Assembly (NCBI RefSeq): GCF_030503895.2
Contig: NZ_CP129970.2
Coordinates: 932,001-996,000, forward strand
Reading direction: 5' to 3'
DNA from: Marivirga arenosa
GTDB taxonomy: Bacteria > Bacteroidota > Bacteroidia > Cytophagales > Cyclobacteriaceae
Length of the DNA stretch: 64,000 bases
A program made the position numbers and the translations under genes. Numbering within the stretch: the first letter of the stretch is position 1; the number at the start of each line of letters is the position of its first letter. Shown in pieces: positions 23,716 to 33,609 of the stretch. Under the pieces are notes generated by a model, which searched no databases, had not been told where the DNA came from, and saw only the letters and a program-made list of their open reading frames with translations.

Positions 23716-25940
23716 AGCTTAATAATTTTTTTTGATTTAATATTTGATTGATTGCTATTAATTATATTGATATAGTATATTCCTTCTTCAATATTTGAAA
23801 TATCAATGTAATTATTCACCTGGTTTAGAAAACCATCTAATATCACATTACCATTTAGAGAAATTATCTGATATTGAACTGGTTTATTTAAATGAGTGCT
23901 ATTTAATTCAACATAAAATGAATTCTTAACTGGATTTGGATAAATAAATATTTCATCTTCAAATATATCAGTATTTGATAGTATTGAATTATCGATTCTT
24001 AGTATAGTCGAATAGTCAGATTCAAAATCATTAACACCAATTGCTTTCAATCTGAAATATCTGTAATCATTCACTTCATCAATACTAAACTTAAAAAGTT
24101 GCCTGTTTGAAGCTATTGAGGCAAAATCTGTAAAATTGACCTCATCCTCTGATGCTTCTAAAATGAAACCCATTTCGTTTATAGAATTATCTAACCACCT
24201 AAAGATAATACTGTCATTTTCAATTCCAACATATCGGAAATTAGACGGTGGGACTAAAGAATAATCAGGTGTAATTTTAATATTCTTTATATACAGATTG
24301 TTTCCGTTGTAGGAAATATTCTTTATTTTAAACTGTAAAAAATCACTTTCTGATGAAGGTATATATTCACGAACCACAGTTTTAAATTCGTTTGACTGAT
24401 TAGGTTCAAATGCTATACTCGATGACTGATCAGTTGTAACAAATGACGAACCCCCATCTTTAAAAATCACATCATATTGACCTACGCATTCGTTCCCAAC
24501 TTCAATTTGTAATGAATCATTAATCGTTTGACTAGAGAGACCTGACCCAATAGTTTTATTATTATATGCATATTCAAATTCTATAAAGTATTTTCTAGCA
24601 CCCGTATTCTCAAAAGAAACAGTTTTTAATACATCAATTTGGGGTAAAGCCTCAGAATTATAATCAAAATTGTTTACGAAAAGAAGATTAGTTGACTTAT
24701 CATCTAAAGATAAAGATTTTTGTTCAAATGTTAAGGAATTATCAGGATTCTCAATAATGAATCTAGAAGAGAAATTAGAATTATTACTAAAGTTTTCTTC
24801 TAATATACCAGAAATGGCATTAAGAGAAGGATCTTTTACTCTTATATAGTTAGTTTGCTCTACCACTAATGATTGACCAGCACTATTTGAAACATTTAAT
24901 ATCACTTTAAAAGAGCCTGGACTATTGTATGTAACTTGTGGATTTTGACTCTTTGATGTAGACGGTTCACCACCCTCGAATGTCCAATTATACTCAGTTG
25001 CACCGAAAGCTTTAACAGAAAATTTAGTACTCTCGCCAACACATACTTCTTTTAAATCAGCATTTATCGTAGCTATGAATGATTCAGAAGTGAAACGCAA
25101 GTTTGATCTACCATTTTCAAAACCCGTCCTAATCCTATCATATTGGTCTCTAGAAAATTTGTCTGCACACCTATCTGGAGCATAAGACATGATATTACTG
25201 GGATCTGGCTTATATATATCACCATTAGCATCTGTTGCGCCTCCTATGTATGCACAGTTACTGTCGACCTGTCCAGATAAATTTGGATCCGCTGGGGTAT
25301 CACATAATCTATCCCCTGCTGATCTACAATTTGATTGATTAACTAACTCATCTGTGGTACCAGTATTAGTAGTACCATGTGTATGATACAAAGTAAAATA
25401 ATGTCCAAGCTCATGCTCTAGTGTTGTATTACCATTGGTAACACAAGAGTATACCGCGAAAACTCTATCAGCACTTGGCGGAAATCTGGTGTAACCACAT
25501 AATGGGTTGCCTGATAATTGAATAGAATTAAAAAGATAAACATTGACAACATTCGTAACAGTGTTCCCTACAGTAGCATCCCCTTCACTATCAGCATTAA
25601 AATCATATATATCATCATCATCAATATAATTAATATCGCCCTCTTGAAAGAATAACATATTAGCATTTATGTAGTAATCATTTACTTGAGCAATTAAATT
25701 ATCGATTTGTGACTGATTTAACCCCCCTGATCCATCAGTCCGTCTGAATAAATGAAACTTCAAAGGAATATTCACTACGGCATCATTAGCTACTAACCTT
25801 CTGGAAGAAGTTGCATTTGATTGAAGTAACTTTTCTAATTGGATTGATTCTTCCTCTGAAATGGTGGTTCCACAATCTTGAGCTAATGAATAATTTAATA
25901 AAAGAAAGAAATTAATTATTAAGAGTAATAGTTTTTTCAT
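23712..25940 (-). CDS. M43-type zinc metalloprotease with PKD-like, FN3-like and T9SS sorting domains
   Basis: A signal peptide (~1-20) is followed by a pappalysin-type catalytic domain (~50-285) with the zinc motif HELGHYFTLYHTH (~174-186) and a downstream Met-turn-like SNIMSYAPDRCADKFS. A PKD-like domain (~293-370: FSVKAFGATEYNWTFEGG), a beta-rich module (~375-555) and an FN3-like segment (~565-650) precede a type A T9SS sorting domain (~668-742). That domain is recognisable from IYPNPVKNSFYVEL and the ending GIYYINIINSNQ...KKIIKL. The protein is predicted to be secreted across the outer membrane by T9SS. The usual Gly at position 8 of the metzincin motif is Thr here. A coupled small secreted protein follows. 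Confidence 0.9.
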   Translation of the reverse strand: MKKLLLLIINFFLLLNYSLAQDCGTTISEEESIQLEKLLQSNATSSRRLVANDAVVNIPLKFHLFRRTDGSGGLNQSQIDNLIAQVNDYYINANMLFFQEGDINYIDDDDIYDFNADSEGDATVGNTVTNVVNVYLFNSIQLSGNPLCGYTRFPPSADRVFAVYSCVTNGNTTLEHELGHYFTLYHTHGTTNTGTTDELVNQSNCRSAGDRLCDTPADPNLSGQVDSNCAYIGGATDANGDIYKPDPSNIMSYAPDRCADKFSRDQYDRIRTGFENGRSNLRFTSESFIATINADLKEVCVGESTKFSVKAFGATEYNWTFEGGEPSTSKSQNPQVTYNSPGSFKVILNVSNSAGQSLVVEQTNYIRVKDPSLNAISGILEENFSNNSNFSSRFIIENPDNSLTFEQKSLSLDDKSTNLLFVNNFDYNSEALPQIDVLKTVSFENTGARKYFIEFEYAYNNKTIGSGLSSQTINDSLQIEVGNECVGQYDVIFKDGGSSFVTTDQSSSIAFEPNQSNEFKTVVREYIPSSESDFLQFKIKNISYNGNNLYIKNIKITPDYSLVPPSNFRYVGIENDSIIFRWLDNSINEMGFILEASEDEVNFTDFASIASNRQLFKFSIDEVNDYRYFRLKAIGVNDFESDYSTILRIDNSILSNTDIFEDEIFIYPNPVKNSFYVELNSTHLNKPVQYQIISLNGNVILDGFLNQVNNYIDISNIEEGIYYINIINSNQSNIKSKKIIKL

Positions 25941-25972
25941 TGTAATAAATACTTAATTAATACAAAAGAAAC

Positions 25973-26004
25973 AAAAAAGGGTAAACGAAAGTTTACCCTT
26001 TTTT
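25973..26004 (-). terminator. Terminator hairpin of the susCD-fasciclin operon
   Basis: A perfect 14-bp dyad AAAAAAGGGTAAAC/GTTTACCCTTTTTT encloses a 4-nt loop (GAAA on the plus strand). It lies directly after the fasciclin stop on the minus strand, with a T-rich tail. Confidence 0.88.
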
Positions 26005-26020
26005 AAAAAAACATATATTA

Positions 26021-27826
26021 TTAGAAGCTAATAAAAGAATCAACTTCATGAATAACACCATTATTAGCTGGCCTATCTACTGAAACTAAACCAACATTAC
26101 TTAAGTTAGGATCAGCAACGTCAGTTACAATCGCAATTGATTCAGCCCCTGTAGCATCCCTTACAAAAGCAAACTGTAAGGTAGTCCCTCCTAAAGTTTC
26201 AAGTGCTGGCAAAAATCCTGCAATATGCGCAGAAAAATTAACACCATCAACAACATGATTCAAGGCTATCTCCTCTAAATCTGCTAAGAGTTCAGCATCA
26301 TCCTCATTACTTAAGGTGTCAATCTGTTCTACTGTAGTAAATCCCGTAGCGTCCGTAAAAGTAGTGTTGCTAACAGGAAAAACAGTAAGGTCTCCTGAAG
26401 ATAAAGTTGAAGTTAAACCTAATCTCTCCACTAATGCCACAAACAAAGAATAATCAGCATCAGAAGCTAATACTTCTACAACATTCTCCTCTGGTAATGG
26501 ATTAAATGAAGCATTTGGCAACCCAAAAGTAGAGAAGTAATAAGTACCTAAAAGATCAGTAGTTGGCACTCCGCCAGCAGTAAACGCATTTCTTGCACCT
26601 CCGTTGATGAAATTCACATCGCTACCTTGAACACTACCCGTAACTATATAATATTCAGAACCATTGATACTTGATATTTTAGTACCATTGTCTAAGTTCC
26701 AAAGATTTACTCTTCCTTCAAAAGTATGATTCTCCAAATACTCTAGTGCATCAGCATCAGAAGCAAATGAAGCATAATTAGCTCCAAATAGTGGAGTGTA
26801 GTAACTTAAAGTATCTGCAAAAGATAAACCATATCCTAAACCTTCTACTATACTTCCAAATGCATCAGGACCGAAACCATCAAAGCCTGTCACATCTGTG
26901 TTAGCACTAAATACATCTGCTGCAGTAGATTGCTTTAGAATTAGTCCTGAAACAACATGAATTAATCCATTATTTGCTACTTGGTTTAAGGAAATAAGTT
27001 GAGATCCATTTAATGAGTTCTCATTTTTTACAATTTCCTGAACCTCGTCTGCTGTAGAACCTTGTATAGTTGCTAACCTACCAGATACAGGCAACTCCTG
27101 AGAAAATGCAGCACCTTCAAGCACGTGAAACCCTAAGATGTCGACTAATTGTTCTTGGGTTAATGCATTTACATCTACACCATCAAAAGCACTATTAGTA
27201 GGCGCAAAAATTGTATGAACAGTTGAGCCTGTGAATAAAGACTCAAGTCCTGCAGCCTGAATAGCAGTAACTAATGTTGATAATGAATCATTAGCTTGCA
27301 TTTGTTGTAGAAGGTTTCCTGCTGGAATATCTAAAACTTTATTTAAGCCGTGAACAACTGCAACATTACTGACTAAATCAGGTTCCACTACAGCTGCCTT
27401 TCCATTTACACTAACACCATTAGCAGTAGTAAAAAACAAGGTGTTACCATCTAATGCAGATATACTTCTTGGTAATCCACCTGAAAAAGCCGGAGAACCA
27501 ATCACGTGATAAGATAAGATATTTGCAACATTTTCAGCTGGTACATCCGTTATACTTTGAACTCCTAAATCACTTAATAATATTTCAAAAGCTTCATTAG
27601 TAGGAGCAAGTAAAGTAATAGAATCGCTTCCTTGCAATACATCATCAAGACCAGCATGAGAAATAGCTTCATTTAAAATACTATAACCTCTTGCATCTAA
27701 TAATTGTGTAGTCGTTATATCAGGTCTAGAACCTGCTCTTTCAACCTCTGGTTCATAACCACAGGCCGCAAGAAAAGCCATTGCAAAAACAATGTATATA
27801 TATTTAAATTTTTTCATATTTTTCAT
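26021..27826 (-). CDS. Fasciclin (FAS1) repeat lipoprotein
   Basis: An SPII signal ends with AFLAAC. The protein carries two clear FAS1 domains (~40-165: SILNEAISHAGLDDVL, LLAPTNEAF, VHGLNKVLDIP; and ~172-300: TIFAPTNSAF, IHVVSGLIL). A degenerate third follows (~300-445), then a C-terminal fourth (~455-601: LFVALVERLGL, VFPVSNTTF, HEVDSFISF). FAS1 domains mediate adhesion or glycan/protein binding at cell surfaces. The first in-frame start is a TTG at 27841 overlapping the previous gene; the ATG at 27826 (4 nt after that gene's stop) is chosen, and 27817 is also possible. It is the last gene of the susC-susD-lipoprotein-fasciclin operon. Confidence 0.9.
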   Translation of the reverse strand: MKNMKKFKYIYIVFAMAFLAACGYEPEVERAGSRPDITTTQLLDARGYSILNEAISHAGLDDVLQGSDSITLLAPTNEAFEILLSDLGVQSITDVPAENVANILSYHVIGSPAFSGGLPRSISALDGNTLFFTTANGVSVNGKAAVVEPDLVSNVAVVHGLNKVLDIPAGNLLQQMQANDSLSTLVTAIQAAGLESLFTGSTVHTIFAPTNSAFDGVDVNALTQEQLVDILGFHVLEGAAFSQELPVSGRLATIQGSTADEVQEIVKNENSLNGSQLISLNQVANNGLIHVVSGLILKQSTAADVFSANTDVTGFDGFGPDAFGSIVEGLGYGLSFADTLSYYTPLFGANYASFASDADALEYLENHTFEGRVNLWNLDNGTKISSINGSEYYIVTGSVQGSDVNFINGGARNAFTAGGVPTTDLLGTYYFSTFGLPNASFNPLPEENVVEVLASDADYSLFVALVERLGLTSTLSSGDLTVFPVSNTTFTDATGFTTVEQIDTLSNEDDAELLADLEEIALNHVVDGVNFSAHIAGFLPALETLGGTTLQFAFVRDATGAESIAIVTDVADPNLSNVGLVSVDRPANNGVIHEVDSFISF

Positions 27827-27830
27827 GTTT

Positions 27831-28811
27831 TTATTCTTCAACTCTATCTAAAGTGAGTAGGAACTCATCAAAAACTAATCCTGAAGCAGTGTTTCCGTAA
27901 GAAACAACTATTGTAAACGTTGAGCCATCAGGATTGAAAGTTCCATTTCCGTAAGTTGCTGGTTCATCAGTTCTACCAATCGAAGCAGGTGCACCATTTT
28001 GGTTAAATGCTAAAGTATAAGCATCTGGACCAATTAATACGGTTTGAGGACATACCTCAAATGTCATTGGCATTTCATCAACCAATAATGAATTTGATTC
28101 AGTAGGCTTTAATATTACTGAAGCACCTAAAGGATCACTTTCATCTAATTCAACAAGAACTGTTAAACCAGCTGCAGCACCAACGGTAAATCCTTCATTA
28201 AAAGACCCTGGAGCAGCTGGGAATTCTCTTACTTCATAAACACCTTCCCAAGTACCTGGAACATCAATTGGACAATCATCATCAATCAAAGTAAGCACTG
28301 TAGTTGATCTGCTATTTCCTGACTGTTCTCCAATTTGATATTTATTATCTGAAACTGAAGTGATTTCAAAAACAATTTGAACATCTCCTGCAGGTAATAC
28401 ATCATCAACAGTAGTGATTGTGAAAGCCGCAGTTGCTTCATTTGCATTAAATACAATACTACTCAAATCATCTACAATTTTAAATGCATCAGAAGCATCT
28501 TCTCCAGCAGTTACGAAATCATTATCGCTTACATAAGTAGCTGTAAATGATACAGCCACAGATAACTCACTTGAAATGTCAGATGACCTTCTTATCAATT
28601 GAATTTCAGTATTCGCCCCTCCTGACACAGATGTACCATCTGCATAAGATATAGTACGACTCTCATTTACATTAGATGAGGCATTAACAAAACTAACTGA
28701 TGATTGCCCATCTTCTTCTCCAAATTTAGGGTATAGCTCAGCTTCTTCACAAGAACTAAAAAGAAAAGCCCCCAAAAAGATTATACCAAATATATAATTA
28801 AATTTCTTCAT
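27831..28811 (-). CDS. Surface lipoprotein with Calx-beta-like region
   Basis: An SPII signal ends at C21 (LFSSC). Residues ~35-185 look like a Calx-beta/DUF4843-type beta-sandwich: VSFTATYVSDNDFVTAGED, FNANEATAAFTI and IVFEITSVSDNKYQIGEQ, ending with LTLIDDDCP. A C-terminal beta domain (~185-326) starts at GTWEGVYEVREF. It probably sits on the outer face of the outer membrane as an accessory binding protein of the SusCD complex, by position. It starts 11 nt after the susD stop and is followed closely by the fasciclin gene. Confidence 0.75.
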   Translation of the reverse strand: MKKFNYIFGIIFLGAFLFSSCEEAELYPKFGEEDGQSSVSFVNASSNVNESRTISYADGTSVSGGANTEIQLIRRSSDISSELSVAVSFTATYVSDNDFVTAGEDASDAFKIVDDLSSIVFNANEATAAFTITTVDDVLPAGDVQIVFEITSVSDNKYQIGEQSGNSRSTTVLTLIDDDCPIDVPGTWEGVYEVREFPAAPGSFNEGFTVGAAAGLTVLVELDESDPLGASVILKPTESNSLLVDEMPMTFEVCPQTVLIGPDAYTLAFNQNGAPASIGRTDEPATYGNGTFNPDGSTFTIVVSYGNTASGLVFDEFLLTLDRVEE

Positions 28812-28822
28812 AATTGTCTGAT

Positions 28823-30166
28823 TTAATAACCTGAGTTTTGTGATAAATTAGGGTTCTGCAAGATGTCTCTATTTGGAACTGGAAATAGAGTATCATCAAT
28901 CGTAAATCCTGAATTAATTCCAGACATAACAGGAACCGCATTATTAGTTCTAATTAAATCAAACCATCTGTGCCCTTCTGCATATAATTCTACAAATCTT
29001 TCGTTTAATACAGCATCTAAAGTAGCATTTGAAATAGGAGCTGCACCTGCTCTAGCTCTTAGAGTATTAATATCAGCTACTGCAGCAGCGGTACCTAAAT
29101 TAGCTTCCGCTCTTATCAAATACATTTCGGCAAGACGGAATACAATAACCCCATCAGTACCTGTACCTATATCAGTATATTTATTAAAATGATATCTTCC
29201 TAAAGCATCACCTTCATTTAGGGCAATTAAATCTGCTCTGGAGTCATTTTCATCTGCAAATAAAGCAGCCTGAAGTTGAGGAGAAACTGCATACTCGAAT
29301 CTACCAGAAGGTAAATGTTGAAAAGCATTTCCGTTTTGATCAGCATTACTGAAGAAAATAGAGAATATGATTTCATCATTTGTTACAGAACCAGGCTGAA
29401 ATAAATCAGAATAATTATCTGCTAAACTGAACTCACCACTTTCAATGATTTCATTCGCTACACTTCCAGCTGCTGAAACATCACCAGAATACAAAAGTGC
29501 TCTAGCTTCAAGTGCTTTAGCAGCCCAAAAATTAGCTCTGTACTGAACATCATTACCTAATTCAGCGTTCTCAAGTTCAGATGCTGCTTGACGAGCTTCA
29601 GAAATTACAAAACTAATTACTTCAGAACTATTAGTACGTGATATTGACGATAATGTCTCCAAATCTGTTGTTGTTGCTAAAGGAACATCTCCATACATAT
29701 TTACCAAATTGAAGTGGAATAATGCACGTAAAAATCTAGCTTGTCCTATAATTGTTGCTCTAGAACCTTCTGTGAATCCAGGTAAATCTGGATTTTGATC
29801 TAGAATTTCAAGCACATTATTACTTTGGAAAATCCCTGTATAGTGCTCCTCCCAAATTTCATCAGTAGTCGCATTATTTGAACTCATTGAATTATCATCA
29901 ATTTCAGCTATAGTTGGGAATGATCCACTATGAACCATTTCATCACTTGCAACACCTGGTAGATTAATGTTATGGTTTCCATAACCACCGTCACCAATTT
30001 GCAATCTCGAGTATATACCAAGCACTGCCGTTTCAGCACTCTCAGCGTCAACAATCACCTGATCAGTTGTTATGATATTTACAGGTGTCTCCTCTAAAAA
30101 ACTTTCACAAGAAGTTATTATAAAAAGAGAAACGAATATATATAATATATTTTTCATGTTTTGCAT
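28823..30166 (-). CDS. SusD/RagB family nutrient-uptake lipoprotein
   Basis: An SPII signal ends at C20 (IITSC), followed by the SusD start ESFLEETPVN. TPR-like helical repeats carry family motifs: ARFLRALFHFNLVNMYGDVPL (~140-160), FWAAKALEARALLYSGD, VFRLAEMYLIRAEANL and the C-terminal LNERFVELYAEGHRWFDLIR. At 447 aa it is slightly shorter than many SusD proteins. SusD proteins cap SusC barrels and capture ligand at the surface. It starts 4 nt after the susC stop. The ligand cannot be deduced; no glycosidase is adjacent. Confidence 0.95.
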   Translation of the reverse strand: MQNMKNILYIFVSLFIITSCESFLEETPVNIITTDQVIVDAESAETAVLGIYSRLQIGDGGYGNHNINLPGVASDEMVHSGSFPTIAEIDDNSMSSNNATTDEIWEEHYTGIFQSNNVLEILDQNPDLPGFTEGSRATIIGQARFLRALFHFNLVNMYGDVPLATTTDLETLSSISRTNSSEVISFVISEARQAASELENAELGNDVQYRANFWAAKALEARALLYSGDVSAAGSVANEIIESGEFSLADNYSDLFQPGSVTNDEIIFSIFFSNADQNGNAFQHLPSGRFEYAVSPQLQAALFADENDSRADLIALNEGDALGRYHFNKYTDIGTGTDGVIVFRLAEMYLIRAEANLGTAAAVADINTLRARAGAAPISNATLDAVLNERFVELYAEGHRWFDLIRTNNAVPVMSGINSGFTIDDTLFPVPNRDILQNPNLSQNSGY

Positions 30167-30170
30167 AAAT

Positions 30171-33149
30171 TTATAGTCCTATATTAATTCCTCCAGAAAC
30201 CATCTTGATTTGAGGAATAGTTAAAAAGTCAGTACCTAAAGCATTATTAACGGCTCCAAAAGAACTTACCTCAGGGTCTGCTCCATTATAATTTGTAAAG
30301 GTTAAAAGATTTTGACCTTGTACGAATACTCTTAAGCTTCTAATGTTCGCTTTCTCTATCAATTCTGATGGGAAATTATATGCAAAAGTCACATTTTTCA
30401 ATCTCAAATATGATCCATCTGATAAAAATCTAGAATTATCTTGTGTAAAGTCGATTGAAGATGTTTGTGAAGCTCTAGGAATATCAGTTACATCACCTGG
30501 TTGTTGCCATCTTCTTTCATAAACAGACTTGTCTAATCCCCATGGACCAGATACGTTTTGAGAAAATCCTAAGGTATTATTAAATACATCAACACCATAA
30601 ACAAATTGGAAGAATGCATCTAATGTAAATCCTTTGTATGAAAAACTGTTGTTCATACCACCTAAGAAATCTGGTTGGTGATCACCAATTACCTGGTTGT
30701 CGTCTCCACCAATAATTCCATCTCCGTTTAAGTCCTCAAATTGAGATTGTCCTGTTGCAGGATCAACACCTAACCATTTTAGACCATAAAATGTATTTAA
30801 TGGTTGTCCTTGGATAATAGCACTTGCAAAACCTTGTAATATAGGCTCTTCACTATTTATCCTTATTACTTCGTTTTCTAAGAACGAAATATTGAAATTA
30901 GTATTCCATCTGAAATCTCCAGCATCAACATTTACTGTACTAACATCAATTTCAATTCCTCTATTTTGAACTTCTCCAAGGTTTGATTGTACACTTCCGA
31001 ATCCAGTAGTCCATGGAACAGGATCAGCAAATAATAATTGAGTAGTATTTTGCTGGAATACACCTGCATTCAAGTTTAGTCTATTTCTAAACATTGCTAA
31101 TTCAAAACCAATATCAAGAGATTCTGTCTCCTCCCATTGTAAATTCGGATTCTCTAATTGAGAAGGTGCAGAAGCTGGTCTATCTAAATAGTTAGCTCCT
31201 CCTGTAAATGCTCCAATATAAGTAAAGTTACCAATTTGGTCGTTACCAGTTACACCATAAGATGCTCTTAGCTTACCAAAGGTAATGAAATCAACATTGA
31301 AGAAATCTTCTTCAGAAAAGTTCCATCCCCCTGACACTGCCCAGAATAATCCGAATCTTCTATCAGGACCAAATCTTGAAGAACCATCTCTTCTAATTGT
31401 AGCAGTAGCAAGGTATTTTTCATCATAAGCATAATTAACTCTACCAAATATTGAGTTGAAACTATAAATATCTGTAAATGATGAAGCACCTGTTGGGATT
31501 GCTGCAGAAGTTAAATAAGATAAATCTTCTCTTGCAAATCCAGTACCTGAAGCAAAATCAGTGAACCTAGTACGCTCTTGTAAAGTCGCTCCTAATACCC
31601 CTGTAACTTTATGTGCTGCACCAAAAATGTTTGTGTATCTTAAAGTTGGTTCAATAATCCAAGTACCTAACTCAGTTTGAGAATAGTTACCTGTACCGTT
31701 TGTACCACGTCCTTGAGCAGTAGAAACTGGTCTGTAAACGTCTTCTTTAAAATAAATATAGTCATATGAGAAATCTGTTTTAAAATCTAAACCAGGCAAA
31801 ATATTATAATTGAAATTAAAATTCGCAACTACTCTATTATTGGTTACCTCATTTCTAGATCTTAAAGCAGCTCTAACTGGGTTTGTATTAAAACTAGGAA
31901 GTGCGTCAATAAACTCACCTGTTTCAGCATCTCTGATTCCTCTAGTAGCAGGAGTTAATATAGCTGCACTGTAGATACCGTAGATATTATTATCACCTGA
32001 CAATCTATTTGTAACACTTCTTGTTAAGTTAACACTTGATTGAAAATCCAGCTTTTCTGAAGCTTTATAATCTATATTTGTTCTAAAAGAGTATCTTGAA
32101 AAATCATTACCAATTACAACACCCTCTTCATCTCTGAAACCACCTGACACAAAATATTTAAATTCATCTGTACCACCAGATGCATTTAAATTATATTCTG
32201 AAATTGATGCATTTCTGAAAATTTCATCTATCCAATCTACATCGGTAACACCATCCCAACCCAACTCAGCATCGGTAGGAGGTATTGCGCCTGGATTATC
32301 ATTTAAAAATCCTTCTCTTTCTAATTCGATTTGTTCAGCTGCAGAAGCTTTTCTCAAAGTTTGAGTAGGTTGACCAACACCAGTCCAAGCTCTTAAATTA
32401 ATCTGAGCTTTTCCAGATTGACCTCTTTTCGTTGTGATTAAAACAACACCATTTGCTGCTCTAGCACCATAAATTGCAGTTTGAGAAGCATCCTTCAAAA
32501 CTTGAATTGATTCAATATCAGCAGGATTGATATTGTTTAGAGCGTTTTGAGTATCACCCCCTACGCCATTTTGAGCAAGGTTACCTGATTGAACAACAAC
32601 ACCGTCAACTACATATAAAGGTGCATTACCAGCGTTAATTGAAGTTTGTCCACGTACACGAATATTCATACCTGAACCTGCTGTCCCGTTTGTACCAGAA
32701 ACAAAAACACCAGAAGCAAGTCCTTGTAAAGCTTGATCAGGTGCAACAACTGGAACTCTGGTCAAAGTTTCAGAATCAACAGATGAAACTGATCCAGTTA
32801 ATTCTGTCTTTAATGTTGTTCCGTATCCAACTACAACTACCTCACTTAATTGTTCGATATCTGTAGTCATTTGTACGTTTATTACAGATTGTGATCCGAT
32901 TGCAATCTCTTGATTTTTCATTCCTATGAATGTGAAAACCAAAGTCCCGCCTTCTGATGGAACTGAAATCTTGTAATTACCATCTAAATCGGTGGTAATA
33001 CCTGTACCAGTACCTTTTAATAATACGTTCACACCTGGTAATGACTCGCCTGTTTCGGCATCAGTCACCTTACCACTAACGGTGCGATCCTGTGCCCATG
33101 CATGTAGCACGAACACCAACATGAAACATGTTAGTAGAATCTTTTTCAT
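30171..33149 (-). CDS. SusC/RagA family TonB-dependent transporter (copy 1)
   Basis: This 992-aa protein has a signal peptide (~1-19, HAWAQ), a carboxypeptidase-regulatory-like domain (~22-100: GKVTDAETGESLPGVNVLLKGT), then a TonB-dependent plug with SVVVVGYGTT (~107), GSGMNIRVRGQTSIN and IESIQVLKDASQTAIYGARAANGVVLITTK. The long barrel includes LRLKNVTFAYNFP and FVQGQNLLTFTNYNGADPE near the end. It moves ligand handed over by SusD, energised by TonB-ExbBD. It heads a four-gene operon (susC-susD-lipoprotein-fasciclin). The first 80 nt are nearly identical to those of the second susC. Confidence 0.96.
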   Translation of the reverse strand: MKKILLTCFMLVFVLHAWAQDRTVSGKVTDAETGESLPGVNVLLKGTGTGITTDLDGNYKISVPSEGGTLVFTFIGMKNQEIAIGSQSVINVQMTTDIEQLSEVVVVGYGTTLKTELTGSVSSVDSETLTRVPVVAPDQALQGLASGVFVSGTNGTAGSGMNIRVRGQTSINAGNAPLYVVDGVVVQSGNLAQNGVGGDTQNALNNINPADIESIQVLKDASQTAIYGARAANGVVLITTKRGQSGKAQINLRAWTGVGQPTQTLRKASAAEQIELEREGFLNDNPGAIPPTDAELGWDGVTDVDWIDEIFRNASISEYNLNASGGTDEFKYFVSGGFRDEEGVVIGNDFSRYSFRTNIDYKASEKLDFQSSVNLTRSVTNRLSGDNNIYGIYSAAILTPATRGIRDAETGEFIDALPSFNTNPVRAALRSRNEVTNNRVVANFNFNYNILPGLDFKTDFSYDYIYFKEDVYRPVSTAQGRGTNGTGNYSQTELGTWIIEPTLRYTNIFGAAHKVTGVLGATLQERTRFTDFASGTGFAREDLSYLTSAAIPTGASSFTDIYSFNSIFGRVNYAYDEKYLATATIRRDGSSRFGPDRRFGLFWAVSGGWNFSEEDFFNVDFITFGKLRASYGVTGNDQIGNFTYIGAFTGGANYLDRPASAPSQLENPNLQWEETESLDIGFELAMFRNRLNLNAGVFQQNTTQLLFADPVPWTTGFGSVQSNLGEVQNRGIEIDVSTVNVDAGDFRWNTNFNISFLENEVIRINSEEPILQGFASAIIQGQPLNTFYGLKWLGVDPATGQSQFEDLNGDGIIGGDDNQVIGDHQPDFLGGMNNSFSYKGFTLDAFFQFVYGVDVFNNTLGFSQNVSGPWGLDKSVYERRWQQPGDVTDIPRASQTSSIDFTQDNSRFLSDGSYLRLKNVTFAYNFPSELIEKANIRSLRVFVQGQNLLTFTNYNGADPEVSSFGAVNNALGTDFLTIPQIKMVSGGINIGL

Positions 33150-33609
33150 ACTTATTTTAGTTTAGGTTAACAATAATTAAAGCTTAAATGTACATAACAA
33201 TAATTTAATAATCATAACGAAATATAAATTTTTCTTGAAAATTGCTTGCCAAATAATTCATATATATTTCGATACACTATAGTCTATTATTGATATAAGA
33301 CATATTTTCGCAATAGATTCATCGAAAACTAAGGGAGAATAAAATTGTTTTAATATTATTATTTTTATTTGGAAGATCGCTTTGCAATAACATTTGCAAA
33401 TTTTATTAATTCAAAATTTAATATTTATATTAATACAAAAAACAAAATATACTCTTGTAGAGTAATTAGATATTTTGCTAAAGCAAATAATAAATATTAT
33501 TGTAACTAATATTTTATCTATTAGACATTTTAAATTAACATGATCAAAAAATCATACTTAGAAGTAACATAAACTGAGTAGGTTAAATGTTATATGTTTA
33601 GAGTAGAAT
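33150..33609. other. Long AT-rich 5' region of susC copy 1
   Basis: No gene is visible in these 460 nt. The CTTAAATGTA segment at 33183-33192 recurs at 39211-39220, at a similar distance upstream of the other susC, so it may be a shared promoter/leader element. The rest is A/T runs with no convincing hairpin or tRNA. Confidence 0.45.

Noticed and set aside
32639-32866. Plus-strand frame inside susC copy 1
   Set aside because: Shadow of the real gene on the other strand; no independent support.
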